DNA of 64,000 bases from Onchocerca volvulus (Eukaryota > Nematoda > Chromadorea > Rhabditida > Onchocercidae): positions 15,896,603-15,960,602 of the forward strand of contig HG738137.1 of assembly GCA_000499405.2 (NCBI GenBank), given 5' to 3'. The stretch's first letter is position 1. Every line of letters starts with the position of its first letter. The notes beneath the pieces were generated by a model. That model saw only the letters and a program-made list of their open reading frames with translations. It had not been told where the DNA came from and did no database searches. Position numbers and translations under genes: made by a program. Positions 24,851 to 37,405 of the stretch are shown in pieces.

Positions 24851-25014
24851 TATCATGACCTCGACATTTTTGCAATGCAATTACATAACCCACAAATCAA
24901 CAAATAAACGAGTTACATCTCTCAAAAAGCAAAAAACAAACGAAAACTTAAATTACTCGCCTTATTTATTTAAAAACACGCGTTTATTCGAATACAATGC
25001 TATATGGAAAATAA

Positions 25015-25115
25015 ACGAATTATTTATAATTATAATTGTAATTACGATTACTATTGTCATTATAATTATAAAATTATTATTATTATCACTATTATTGTCA
25101 TTATTCAGGAAAAGA
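25015..25115. repeat. Degenerate ATT/ATTATA microsatellite
   Basis: About 100 bp of imperfect TTATAATTATTATTATCAC-type sequence lies inside the Helitron-derived region. It is the source of the low-complexity open frames on both strands. Confidence 0.7.
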
Positions 25116-25149
25116 AGGGGAGAGAGATGGAGGAAGGAGAATGAGAGAA

Positions 25150-25590
25150 AAAAGGAAGACGGAGTCAATAAATCCCGCCCCTTACTTACTTTTAGTTGTT
25201 ATGGACATGACACGTGAAAAAAAAAAAAATGTGCCTAGATAAAAACGTGCGTCTATTCGAATACAACGTTGTGTCAAAATTTGAAAGCAAAGGGCGGCGT
25301 TTTGTACAGACAAACAAGTTTTTATTTTTATTTATATAGATTTGTCGACTATTTCGAGCAGTGACTCAATGATTGATTGACCTCGTTTTGTTTATCCGTT
25401 AATAGGAATCTTTTGCGGGAAACATATTTTTTTTAATGGACATGTTAAGAAAAATTAGGTATATCTGTATAAAAACATACGCCTTTCGAATGCAATGTGT
25501 TAAAATTTCAAAGCAGTCGATAAAGAACTTGCAACGTTGTGTCAAAAGCCACAACGAACATTCATATTTTTATTTATACAGATTAAAACG
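25150..25590 (-). mobile_element. Helitron terminal remnants, 5' ends in minus orientation
   Basis: Two related blocks each end on the plus strand in TTTTATTTATAYAGA (about 25323-25341 and 25568-25582). Read on the minus strand these begin TCTRTATAAATAAAAA, matching the TC-start of Helitron 5' termini. The same TCTATATMAATAAAAACG form occurs after the hairpin at 21332. Each block contains the shared words CGAATACAACGTTGTGTCAA and GAACTTGCAACG. This is inferred from repeated occurrence; the true ends were not mapped against an intact copy. Confidence 0.45.
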
Positions 25591-25829
25591 AATGTCTCAT
25601 AAAATTTGAACTATCAACATAAGAAAACGAGTTATGCTTGATATTCGTTAGCAAGAAGAGATAGCATTTAAGAGATGATAATTGTGATGTCAATTGATCA
25701 TTCATCAATTTGATATAATTTTGTTTCATCAGTGATGCACATACATAGGTAAACAAAATAAAACAGAAAAAATAAAAAATCAAAATGTTTTTTCAAAACA
25801 TTTCTCCAATTTATGCATGCTAACTATTA

Positions 25830-26175
25830 AAAGACGCGAACTTCAGTGACTGTAAAATAATACGTCCCGTCGAATTCTGCAATTATCAACAGCGGACGAT
25901 CTGGACGAATTCAAGACAGGAAATACCAGATACATTGGACGGGAACATTAAAAATACTCGATACGTTTTGGAAAAAGAGTAGTTAACAAGCCTTAGGGAA
26001 CGAACACAGAGAGAACACGTAAATCCTAAGAACTCGAAGAACTGTACGCCAATAATAGAGATAGTATTAGTAGATGAATTAAAAGTTCCTCGAGTTTTAG
26101 GAAATCAGCAAAGGTAAAGGAAAAACTCAAAAAAGGTAGAGATGGAGTAAGAATTGCAAAATTGGAGATGTCCCA
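25830..26175 (+). pseudogene. BEL/Pao polymerase C-terminal relic
   Basis: Plus-strand segments read as the end of a BEL/Pao integrase plus its C-terminal DUF5641-like domain: KIIRPVEFCNYQ, then LTSLRERTQREHVNP, then IIEIVLVDE. The same blocks occur in the larger relic at 34.6-35.8 kb. Frameshifts are present. An LTR-like sequence follows about 240 bp later, in the order expected for the 3' end of an element. Confidence 0.65.
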
Positions 26176-26413
26176 TCCCTCTCGAAGTCAACAAAATAAT
26201 GAATGGAGATGGAGAAGAGGTGGAGAATGACTCAGAGAACCGAGAGGGAATACACAAAAGATGAAATGAAAAACTATGCTACATATTCGTATGTCCTTTT
26301 CATATGCCCTTTTTCTTGATATTATATATTTGACTGGATCATAAAATCGAGAACAAGGAATGCCGTTAGAAAGCAATGTGCCGATAGATGGCATTGATTT
26401 CTTCGATCAAGAA

Positions 26414-27263
26414 TGTCGGCAAAACAGAAATGCTGACATAATCCAAATGTCGTTTATAAAAGAAATTCGTAGTACTTTTCATACATGTAAGTCATTTATT
26501 TCATATCGCGACACAATGGTCTTTGTCTCTTATCCTATAATCTGCTAATAATGCCCATGCGTTTTATCTACGAAGGATTGTAAATGATTGTAAAACAATT
26601 TACAATCAGTGTTTGAAATTTCATAAGGATTAATGATCAGACACTTTATCTATAGGATTGTAAAATGATTGTAAATCATGTCAATTGTCAAAATATATGT
26701 TCTTTGTTAAATGTTTTAAGCATTACCTATTTCTTATCCTTTAGTCCTTGTCCATACCAATCTTTTGTATGAATATGCGAAACTCTACCGTCTATCAAGG
26801 ATGCCATATAAAAAGGGAGCTTTTGGGCAACAGGATCAGTATCAGCGGCTGGCAACAGTGTTTTGATTCAGTGTCTACAATCAGTATTGCCAGTTCATCA
26901 GCAATAAGAGGCTAAATTGCGAACGGACTCTTCAATGTTGGTGTTTATAAATCTAGCATCCTTTTTCAACGCCGGTCCCTTCAAAATTAGTATCAGTGCA
27001 AATCAGTTGCCAGCCAGGATAAAGCGATTTTAACGACAGCAACAAACAATTCGTCAGAAGACGTTACTGTTGGTATCCTTTATATTTATCGCGTATTGTT
27101 CATTTGTATTTTTTATTATTGTAAAGCGCGATACTATTTATAATATAATACAAATTCAAAAACGGCTATTGTTGACCTAGTGAAGTCACAAACAATAAGA
27201 GGAACTCCAATCTAACGAATCAAGAATTTCAAATTACAAATTAATCTGAATCTTCTCTCCACA
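26414..27263 (+). repeat. BEL/Pao LTR (copy 1, likely 3' LTR)
   Basis: This region aligns along its length with 33596-34541. Both start TGTCGG and share CATAATCCAAATG/CGTAATCCAAATG, repeated GATTGTAAATGATTG words, CAGTGTCTACAA, TTTATCAGCAATAA/TTCATCAGCAATAA and GATACCATATAAAAG-type words. Both end near a CTCYACA. It follows the polymerase C-terminal relic and is not followed by internal element sequence. Ends are approximate and no clear target duplication was found. Confidence 0.6.
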
Positions 27264-27469
27264 ACAATTAATTTTAAAAATAATTTTTAATTTTTGAAAA
27301 TTACAAGAAGTTTGGAGTTTAGAAATATCATCCGAAAAATTTTTGACTTTTTGCTAAAATGTTGTTTGTCTGGTATAAAAAATTAGAGAAAAAAAAAAAT
27401 TGCTGCACAATACAATGCGATATTTTAACAAGAAACAAATATTTTTTAATTATTATTTAAATTTCAGAT

Positions 27470-29870
27470 TTTATGGTTCAATTTCAATTTCATAAATTTC
27501 ACATTTCTAATTAAAAACCAATAACCTACTCAATATCCAAAATAATCTGATCAAAGAATTTACTAAACCATTTTCTTGGAGTTTTTACATAATTGTGATA
27601 AATTGTAAAATAGCCAATAAAAATATCATGATAAATGTCTAAATTCTGTAGGAGAAATGAATTTGAACTGCTATATTTTTTCACTTTTTTCAAAGGTTTT
27701 CGAATTTTCTTCAATATTTATTCTAGTCAACATTTGGAAAATATAATTATTCATTCAAATTTAACTATTGCGCAATTTACGATTAACTAATTCTTACCCA
27801 TCAGAAACGACACTTTTTTTTAAAAATGACATTATCCTCTTTGTATTCTGTTAATTAACACTTTTCTTTCAACTTGTTTTGTGCTTATATGGTAGTCATT
27901 ATTAAGGATTATCATTATGAGGATGTAAAAAGATTCAATCGTTCCCGAACCAATCGCGAAACTTGTTGTTTATCTTTGAAAGTTATTGAATACTTGTTTC
28001 TCATTTTTTGTGACCATTCTGCCGGAAATTATAATCTGATTACCAGTCATCACCAATCACTTCATCTTCTTGTATAAGAGATTTTAAATATCAAGAAGGT
28101 TCCATTTTATGATCTAGAATGCCAATTTTATAATCTAATTTATTTGATAATCAAGTGTGCAACACATTATTCAGGAATTGCATGTCCTTGGATTCATAGG
28201 ATTTAATAAAAGGCTTGGTAGAAGCAATGAAATTGATACATTTGCTTTGAGAAAATAATGTTTTTATTCACGAATTTGAAACGAACTTTTACAGTTGTTC
28301 TTAACGGATGTTCTTTATAGAAGAATGGAAAAAATAGATCAAAAGTATGTCTGGATATTTGAAATTACGTTCACTGAGGAATTATGTTGCATCAAAGCGA
28401 AGCTATCGCTTACAAAAAATGGAGAAAAAAATAATAGTAAAACGAAAAAAATTTATGGAAAAATAACCTGACTGTTTGCGCTGACATGAACAGTAAGAGT
28501 ATAGCCTGTATCAAAACCAAGATCATGATGCAAATAATCTGGATGTGTGCTATGATAACGATTGAATACGATACGATTGCGATCAAGATTTCAAATTTCA
28601 GTTGGTAAATCTCTAATTAATTCATTGACAATTTTTACATAATTCTCTTAAAAAATATAGGAACATGCTTGTGAAAAAAACTGGAGAATAATTTGAATTT
28701 AGAACTGACATGATTGGATTGAGATATTAACTGAAAAAGGATGACAATCATGAATAATTGAATATCCAATACCTTTTTCTATCTCCATTTACAGTATCGA
28801 TACCTCAACAAGCAAGCTTTTTGAGGGTCATCGATATGATATATAATATCTCAGAAAACTTAAAAAGTCTCATAAATAATTCCTACTAGATCAATAAGCA
28901 ACAATTGGATGTTTAATATAGGAAAAAAAAAAAGCGAATAACACTTTAATCAGGAACAAATTTCAAAAAATTGTCATCAAAAACGAAATGCACATCAGAT
29001 TTAGCCAAAAACGATCACAGAAAACAGTCAAAGTCAAATATTTACTGAGATTGTACGAATTTGATCATCTAATCTCTGATGATCAACACTTGGCCCTTTT
29101 CTCTAGTTATGTTTGAAGGTTTTGATCAACATCCTGTGTTTTCTCCTTTATTGTAATTCTGCTAAAAAAAAATCCATTTAGAAAAAAGTGAACTATTGAT
29201 CTATTTCGAACTTTCAATAGAATTTATGCTAATATATAAAAGAAACATGAATTATCACGTTAAATGTAAGAACTGATTTTCATATTTTACTATATAAAAT
29301 GAACATCGAGCCATTATCTGACGGATAAACATACACATGAAATATATCGTAAGCCAAACACCGTGATAAACCTAAACATTGCAACATCGTACATTCAAAA
29401 ATCCTTCAGTAGAAAGAAAAAAGAAAATTGAGCTTAGTAAAATTAAATTATATTTTTACTGAATCTTAATCAGACTTATTCAAGGAATAGAGGCTTAATT
29501 AACGAGAAGTATCTAGTGCATCTTTTTTATAGGCTGTAAAGTTATGCATAATCCGGTAAAATTATTCCACTATAAAAAAACAATCTTTTTCGTTCTCAGT
29601 TTTTTGTATCCAGAAATTTAACTTCGATAAAATTTGTATGATTACGACACAAATTCTAACTTTAGCTGAATAAGTTCCCCAAATTACACGTAGCTTTACT
29701 GCGCTGAAAAGAAGTATGGTATTTCTCATTAATTAAATTTGAGACTTTAGGTAGGCTTGAAGAGCATGTGCATTCAGATAAAATATGGTATAATTCGAAA
29801 AAACTATACGAAATTCTGGTCTAAAATCCAAACTAAGCATGCAAATCACATGAATTATAACAAATTCAAT
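27470..29870. repeat. Segmental duplicate A, the longest copy
   Basis: 27470-28000 is nearly identical to 42365-42890 in direct orientation, best over 27710-27985. 29440-29870 aligns with 42910-43340. The 1.4 kb between (28000-29430) is missing from the 42 kb copy, but part of it (28280-28720) reappears inverted at 56040-56530. This copy is therefore the reference for the unit. It contains one degraded exon-like stretch (28468-28590, minus strand) and otherwise no recognisable gene. Confidence 0.75.
28468..28590 (-). pseudogene. Degraded exon of an unrecognised protein
   Basis: The minus strand has a 41-codon open stretch with protein-like composition, including NRYHSTHPDYLHHDLGFDTG and YTLTVHVSANSQ, followed by a potential donor (CAG|GTTATT). 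An in-frame TGA directly precedes it. The inverted copy at about 56180-56290 keeps the same frame for roughly 28 codons and carries the same TGA, so the stop predates the duplication. I do not recognise the family. The base composition is less AT-biased than its surroundings, which supports a former coding exon. Confidence 0.4.
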
Positions 29871-30049
29871 ATTATTTGATAAGAATTTTTATCATTTTGA
29901 AAAAGTTTTTTTTTCTCAAGTATATTTGAATAAAAATGCAAATATTCGCCGTTGTAAGCCTTAAATATCCAAAATTTCTTCATCGATTCCTTTAAATTTT
30001 GATATAATTCTGCATAGCAACAGATGCATGTTTTTATATAGACATGCTT

Positions 30050-32600
30050 ACTTTTTTTGCGTGTCATGCCGTGGCAAGTAAAAGTAAGTGAGCGAACTGA
30101 ATTTTTTAATCATGCATTGCACCACGCCTTCATGTCGTAGACAGATTTTATTGACGACGCCTTCATTAGTGAAACGAATTTATCGACTACGTCTACTTTC
30201 TGCATTCACCACCCGATTTCCTGCATTATTTATTTTTGTACAATTTTTGAAGTTCTTCAACGACTGATTTGAAATATAACGTTGTATTCGAATAAACTTG
30301 TTTAAACTTTTTCATTTATTTGTTGCTTCATGAGGAATGTAGTTGTGTCGCAAAAATATCAAGTTCATGATAGTACGAAACGAAACATTTCGTTCAAGCA
30401 ATTTTCGGATTGGCTTTTGATTTCTAATATTAGGTCTTCTCTTGGATTTCCTCTTTGCCTAAATGTTCGTTATTCAGTTTGATACAACTTTTCAAGTTCT
30501 TTACCGATTAATTTGAAATTTTGTCATCACGTTGCATTAAATAGGCAAATGTTTCCATGTAGATACAAGTACTTCTTTATAGCGTCTCCGTAACGATAAA
30601 CATGTTTCCCAGCAAAACACTTCGATTAACAGATAAACAAAGTGTGATCAATCAATCATAAAGCAAAATGTTAGAGATCAGGAAAAGAGGAGGAGTTTCG
30701 AAAAAATTTAAAAGGTTCGATTTTGGAGCACAATCAGTTTTAAGTTTCACAAAAACTCGAATTCAACAAATAGTTCAGTTCGGAGTTTTATCATCAACAC
30801 AGCGACAGTTTTACATCAGATCGATGTAGCAATAGCAACAAATCGACAGTCAAGGAATTCTATTCTTCTTTGTAAGTAATAAAGGAAAGAATAATCCGGT
30901 GATCACATTGCTTGGATATTCTCAAATAATTTCGAGGACAGTTTGGGTACAATCAATCTGCTCAAATAATGCCTCGCCAGACGATCAAACTTAGGTCATC
31001 GTACACGCACAACGGAAGAATTGCGAATATTAATTGCAAATCAAACTGAGAAAGAATGGGAATCAACGAATGAGCAAAGAAGATTAAAAATCGTTCAAAT
31101 ACGTCGAGAAAACAACAGAGCTAAGCGCAACCAGATTTGAGGATGCACAGTCAAAATTTGCTGCTGCTTATTCGATGTAGAATTGCGTTGTGAACAAAAT
31201 TACAACAAGGATAATCGTTTACCATATGTGCAATCAAGGTTTACAATCAAATAATGCGAATTGTCAGTAACGGAGTTGAAGAAATCTTCTTCCTAGATAT
31301 GCCAGGAGGAACTTGGAAAACGTTCCTAATTAGATTAATTCTGGCAACAATAGATCCTAAAAAGACTATGTCACTAATCTTACTTTTGCATAGTCGGAAT
31401 AGCCTGCGACATTGCCACCATGTAGAAGATCTGGTCATTCCACTTTGAAATTGCCATTGAACATGCAATTCATTGAAACTTCCATGTGCAACATTTCCAA
31501 AACATCCGGCATGGTAGTTTAAATTACTGCAAAATACTGCAGAAATGTAAACTTATATCTGAGACCTGAGATGAATGTGCGGTGACACAAGAAAAAAAAA
31601 ATTGCTCGAGGCTCTCGATCGATCATTACAAAATTTTCGTGGAAACAGTAATATTGCTTGTAAGAGATTTCAGGCAAACATTACCTGTAATTCCATAATC
31701 GAACCAGTGGACAAAAGTAATGCCTGCCTGAAATACTTTGTGGCGATAGGTAAAGATTTTAAAATTAACTACAAATATACGTATCCAGTTACAAAGGATT
31801 TATTAGCTGAGGTATTCTCACATTAATTGCTGGAAACTGAGAACAAAAAGTTGCCGGTTGATCTGGCCTGAGGATGAATTTCAATATATTGACGTCAAAA
31901 CAAAAACTGGTTGAATTTAAGTTTCTCAATTTCCAAGCCAATTATAAGAATCATAATTGGCGTTTTCCGATATTCAATTTAAGTTTTCCAAAAATGTGAA
32001 CCAGTTATAAGAATCAGGATTGGTGAACGAGCGATTCTTGAGGCCAAGAACAAAGCCATCGATGAACTTAACAATATTATTCTGTCAGTCACATAAAAAT
32101 CCGTCGACACTGTTGTGGAGATAAAGCAGTTAATTATCCAACAAAATTTTTGAATTCACTTGATCTGCCGGGAAAGCCACTACACTGCAGTTAAAAATCG
32201 GTGTGCCAATTATCATATTGCGAAATCAACCAGCCAAAATTTTGAACGGCACGTTTTGCAGTAAAAAAGAACTTAGAGAACAATATCGTAGAAACAAAAA
32301 ACTTGACAAAATCTTTCAAAGGTGAAGATGTTCTCATTTCTCGCATTTTTTGTTTCAACGGAATATCATATCAATTCAAAAGATTTTGATTCCCAATTCG
32401 ATTGACATTTGCAGCCACCATCAATAAAACTCAAATCCAATTTTTAGAATTGTGCGGTTTAGATTATAGATAGATTGTTTCTCACATGGAAAATTATATG
32501 TTGCGTGTTCTACGGTCGGCGAATCAGACAATCTATAATCTACACAAATAATGGGCAACCAATACTGTATGCCCACAAGCTAATCAAATAGATGAAATGA
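30050..32600 (+). mobile_element. Helitron relic, second copy
   Basis: This plus-strand copy of the same Helitron family is shorter and more decayed. Subterminal repeats lie at 30060-30250. A 5' block at 30560-31000 aligns with 45490-45860 plus 46406-46480 of the palindrome but lacks the LTR found there. Helicase relics run from about 31130 to 32560. The PIF1 Walker A region is again damaged (PGGTWKTF near 31300), and the C-terminal blocks near 32380-32550 are recognisable. Stops and frameshifts are numerous. No CTAG-hairpin 3' end was seen after the coding relic. Confidence 0.75.
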
Positions 32601-33090
32601 TGAGTTTTTGAATGTTTGGGATTTTCTGATGATGTAAAGCTGCATTGAAACTATTTCTGAATTCACGTCAAGTTTTGCATCTCCACTAAAGGATGGTAAT
32701 GGTAACTGTGGTAAATTTATTGTTGGGTGGTTAGCATACAAGAATTACTCCTTAATGTCTATCGGACTTGTACGTTGAAGTGCTAATTCAAAACCTTCAT
32801 AATAGGAATTTGAAATTATAATACTTTAATTAAGTTTAAAATACCTTGACTGTCACTGTCCATATTTGCATGCTTACCTTCTTCCTTTTTTCTTTTTGTT
32901 GAAGGCGTTGATTGTTGGATGAGATCTAATCATTTTGGTTGATTGATTTCAATGTTTCAACGCACAATTCGAATCGTTTTCTTTGATCTTTGACGACTCG
33001 TTTCTTTTTCGTACATCCAGTTGATCTTGCTACGAAGGAAATCTCTCCAAACTTAAAAAATTGCGAATTATGATAAAAACGATCATTTTG
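32601..33090. other. Unassigned sequence between Helitron and BEL/Pao relics
   Basis: I see no coding relic, repeat structure or similarity to the rest of the window here. Confidence 0.4.
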
Positions 33091-33595
33091 GTTAGCCAAA
33101 GAAGAAATGAACTGGCAGCAATAGGAATATAATATCGAGGAACACGAATACGAGAAAAGAAGCGAAATTTATTTAGCAACGGCTACAACAAAATTTGTAA
33201 TAATTAGAAATTTTCAATTAATGGATGCAGATCGATTAGCAGGTGGTTAAGATTCTAGAGAACTACTGTGTGGGTATTAAAAAAATTTTTTAAAATTCAT
33301 ATCGAAAGAAGCTGGAACTAGCATTGTTGGTCCGTGAAGAAGCTACGGGATCATGCAAGTACAATCAGACGCAATAACTGAAGAAGAAATATCCAATGGA
33401 ATCTATACCATAACGAGATCGATCATTTCTGGAAAGTTCGGAGAAGATAGTGCAGGAAATTATACAGGTAGTACACATCTAAGCTTTCTTTCAAGACATA
33501 ATCCGTATACCTGAATATATAATACGACAACAGCACAAACAATTATATATATATAGGAACCGCTCATACATTATCGAAATTGAAAAAGAAATTCT
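33090..33595 (+). pseudogene. Possible 3' internal part of a BEL/Pao element
   Basis: A plus-strand stretch near 33380-33470 reads as a short open segment (TEEEISNGIYTITRSIISGK). It could be the end of the envelope-like protein that some nematode BEL/Pao elements carry. It lies directly upstream of an LTR and ends in the purine-rich word GAAAAAGAA, as a polypurine tract would. The assignment rests mainly on position. Confidence 0.3.
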
Positions 33596-34541
33596 TGTCG
33601 GTAAACCGAAATGCCACGTAATCCAAATGTTGTTTATAATAAAAATTTGTAATTTCATGCATGTAAGTGGTGCACAATGGCCCTTTGTTTCTCATCGTCT
33701 AATCTGCTGAAATGCTCATGTGCTTTATTTAAGAGTTGTAAATGGCTGTAAAACGCGCTGTAAATTATTGTAAAAATAATTAAATGGTTGTAAAACATGT
33801 TAATGTCTGGAATTTTATAAGGATTAATACCATGTCCTTTATCTACGGATTGGAAATGATTGTGAAATATGTCTGAAATGTCATAAAGGTTAATGTCACG
33901 CTCTTTGTCTAAAGGATTGCAAATAGTTGCAATTATGTCAATTGTCGAATAATGTAGAGATTAAATCTTTGTTCTTTGTTTAAATATTTTAAACATTGCT
34001 TTTCTGTTATTCTTTAGTCTTTATCTATACCATATCTTTTTTGCATGACCAATGTATGAACCTTCGCCCCTATCAAAAATGACCATACAAAAGAGGAACT
34101 TTCGGGACAGCAGGATCACTGCTTGACTGCATTACCAGCAACGGCAGCAGTTTCTTCAACATTCCTATCATCAGTTAATCAAGGCTAGTGGCGGCTTCAG
34201 TGTCTACAAGTGTTTACATTGTCAATTTATCAGCAATAAAGGATCTAAATCAGCGATAGGCTCTCCTATATCAGTATCAGTTGCAAACGTTGACAGCCAA
34301 TATCAAGCAATCTCAACGGAGCATAGGCAACAATTCATCAAAGGATCAATATTGGTATTATTTACACTACTTGCGTATTGTTCTTTTCTCATTATTAGTT
34401 ATTGTAAAGTGCGACATTGTTTGTAATATCGTGTAAACTTAATAAAGCTATTGAAACTTGTCGCAACAGCGAAAAATCTCCAATCCAACGACTCTAGAAT
34501 TCTAAAATCACAAATCAATCAGAACCACTCTTTCCTCTACA
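33596..34541 (+). repeat. BEL/Pao LTR (copy 2)
   Basis: This aligns with the LTR-like region at 26414-27263, starting TGTCGG and ending CTCTACA. It contains several GATTGTAAATGATTG-like words, a TATCAGCAATAAAGGA word, and an AATAAA signal at about 34440. Polymerase relics follow directly, so it may act as the 5' LTR of that relic or be the 3' LTR of the preceding one. Confidence 0.6.
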
Positions 34542-34584
34542 ATTCTGGAGACCTACAGGCAGAACTGAAATTAAACGATTAAAC

Positions 34585-35800
34585 AAATGTATGGCATGCA
34601 AAAGACAAAGCCCAAATTAATTCCAGTTGCCAGTAATACCTCATCTACCAGAAATTCGATTTAAACGAACTCGAACATTTGAACTTGTTGGATTGGATTA
34701 TTTGAGTCCTTTTTCTATTAAAAATGAAGATGGAATAATTAAAAGGTGAGTAGCTATATTTATAAGTTTTACAATTAAGAGCTGTATATTTAGAAGTGGT
34801 AGATGAATTATCTGCCGAAAGCTTTGTGCACGTGCTAAGACGATTCAATGTATGACGAGGATACCTTCAATTAGGTCTGAGTGATGCTATCAATTTCAAT
34901 TAGTCTTTAATATTATTATGAAATACACTAATAAAATAAGAAGCTTTCTGACAGTGAAGGGAATAATTTGGAAGAGTACCACATCAAAAGCTTCATGGAA
35001 TGGTGAGTTATGAACGATTGATTGGCCTAACAAAGAAAGCTATGAAGAGAACTACTGGAGGAAAATTATTGTAGCAGAATTATTTCTTAAAAATTATGAA
35101 GCGAACATTGTAGCACACCAATCGTGAAAATAGAAGGTATATTAAACACCTGCCCGCTGAAATATGTAAATTTTGAAGATTGCATGATTATACGCCCAAT
35201 TAATTTTATTTCACTAGATGCCTCCTTAGTTACTGAAATTTTTTGCAATGACGACCGAGAGCAATTCACTTCCTTACAGAATGAGTATAAGAGAAACTGG
35301 TTAAAAATTGGTCGTAAAGAAATAGGGCTTCAGATGATTTTGGGAATTTATGGAAAAGAGAATATTTAGCTAGCTTAAGAGAATGAAACCAAAGAAAACA
35401 TATTTCCCCAAAAATTGTAGAGGTAAGGGAACCTAAAGAGCAAAGAATTGTACTGATTAATGAAACAGAAGCTTCCCGTGATATGTGGAAACTAGCAAAG
35501 ATAATGGAAATTGAAAGAGGAAAGGATGAAGAAGTTAGGAATGCTATAATAGAAATGTCGCATGGTAAACTACTCAATCAACCAATGAACATATTGTACC
35601 TTCTTGTATTTGATGATAACGAAAACTCAAATTTCCAATCACCAACTTTAGAAGAATCAATTAAAAAATTAGAGTCACAAGAACCCATCGCTTCAAGATC
35701 CAGAAGTGCTGCACAGAAGCGTAATTTGATGCGAATCATCTATCTCTAGCGAATAGTTTTAATTTTGATTTCTGTGGTTGTTTTGGCATCAATTCAATCT
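34585..35800 (+). pseudogene. BEL/Pao integrase and C-terminal domain relic
   Basis: Blocks follow the order of a BEL/Pao integrase. LPVIPHLPEIRFKRTRTFEL with VGLDYLSPFSIKNEDG lies near 34620-34740, ERLIGLTKKAMKRTTG near 35010-35060, and ILNTCPLKYVNFEDCMIIRP near 35137-35200. The C-terminal domain (GRKEIGLQ; VLINETEASRDMWKLA; GKDEEVRNAIIEM) follows at 35310-35740. Stops and frameshifts interrupt the frame. Gag, protease and reverse transcriptase are absent between LTR and integrase, so the element has lost most of its 5' internal region. Part of the integrase core is also unreadable. Confidence 0.8.
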
Positions 35801-35999
35801 ACATTAATGAAAGACTGTAACTAGATATCAGGTATTCCTTTCAATATGTCATAAAAATGGAATTTCAATAAAATTATGAGAAAAACTTCACGATGACTAA
35901 AGTTACAGTAAACACTCGAACCCACGGATATCTGCAATCAAATGCAGTAATGTCACGCGAACTGTACCTTCTAAATCCTTCCTCAGATTATCAATGTTT

Positions 36000-36650
36000 G
36001 TAGTATTTCATCAAATTACTACTTCATCTATATCATCTTAATTTAGATGATCGAAAGGGAACTAAATGGAATAAGATTAAGACAAGTTTTATCTTGTAAA
36101 TGGATAACAAATCAGGACATACAGTACTCATATGGCTTGGTAGAAACCAGCTGCCAATCAACCATGAACTTCATGCTCATCAGAGGTGAGATATTCCTTT
36201 ACGACAGTAAGAGATTACTACCAGATCTTGACATGCTACACACTGCAGCATGCAAGACGGGAAATGTGTTACAAATATCATTTTGTGGATTGAGAAAGAA
36301 ACAATAATACGATGCCTTTATAAAAGGATTGGAGAATTTAATGCGAAAATGTCATTATAGATGAATTCTAGACCTCACCCATCTTTAGAGAAAATAGAAT
36401 GATTATGAACTCGAATTGTGATTTCACCGAGGCTTATTTAATGAATTGTGATATTATCATTGATGAAGGTATCGACAAATTGTCAAACAAAAACGTTATA
36501 AACTCTAATCCAAAACTGCTGATCAGCCAAGGGATGAATCTATATGGAAAGAAATAGATGAACAAGAAGAGAATTTGGTCAGACAAATGGAAACCCAAAT
36601 AGACAAGGCCACTGAATTGATTGATTTGTCGTCAAATTAAAAAATTGAAA
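36000..36650 (+). pseudogene. Envelope-like glycoprotein relic of a BEL/Pao element
   Basis: An open stretch at 36047-36307 and flanking degenerate frames follow the polymerase relic where Ascaris Tas and C. elegans Cer7-type elements carry an envelope-like gene related to phlebovirus glycoproteins. The local pattern (VLSCKWITNQDIQYSYG, paired cysteines) is compatible with that. The copy is short and interrupted and cannot make a complete glycoprotein. The assignment is from position and cysteine pattern, not a full match. Confidence 0.45.
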
Positions 36651-36659
36651 TCATCTGAT

Positions 36660-37405
36660 CCGTTTATCGTATTTTATGCCCTGAAAAAGCAAATCGTGGG
36701 GAACTCCCAATTAGCATAATGAATATTTTTTTTTTGAAGGAAATTGATTCTTTCGAATAAAATCGAAGGTCAGAATTCCTCTAACGAACAGATTGCTTTT
36801 TGCTACAACCCCATCGTACTTCCTTCAAAAATTTCTCAATCGCTCTTCTTCAGGGATAACGCGAAAGTGACGAAATTCGAAATTATAACTAATTAAAAAT
36901 TATATTAACAAATAGTTAAAAATATCGGGAATAATTTGCAACATAAAAATCTCACCAAATGTTCTATTTATTTTTACTTATTCCTTTATCCGTTTTCTCA
37001 AGAGATGTTCATTTTAGCTTATCAATTGTTTTATCTGTTTTTCACTAGATGTTCATTTTTGTTTATCAATTCTTTTATCTGTAATTTACCAGATCATTTT
37101 TTTTCTTTCTCCTATCCAATGAAACTGCATTACAACATTAATCTCAAAACATTTTTTTCGTAGCTATCTTATTGGATTGTTAAAATACTCCCAATATAAA
37201 TCACAATTGCAGTTCTATCATGACACACGACTAATCAGCCTAACTGTTCAACTTGGATCATTGATTGCTCCTAATCAAAATTTAGTTCCATCAATCAATA
37301 TATACTCGAATAAACTAAAGCCAACGACTGTCCTGCAAAATTCTCCAATATAAACTCAAATCCCGCAAACACACTTTCACAACAGAAGGATTTGATTAAT
37401 CAAAT
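36660..37405. other. Unassigned AT-rich sequence
   Basis: A purine-rich AAATCGTGGGGAA word at about 36690 could be the polypurine tract of the preceding retroelement, but no LTR follows it. A poly-T run lies at 36730. No gene is seen. Confidence 0.35.

Noticed and set aside
24962..25217. Overlapping open frames on both strands near 25 kb
   Set aside because: They are translations of an ATT microsatellite inside Helitron-derived sequence.
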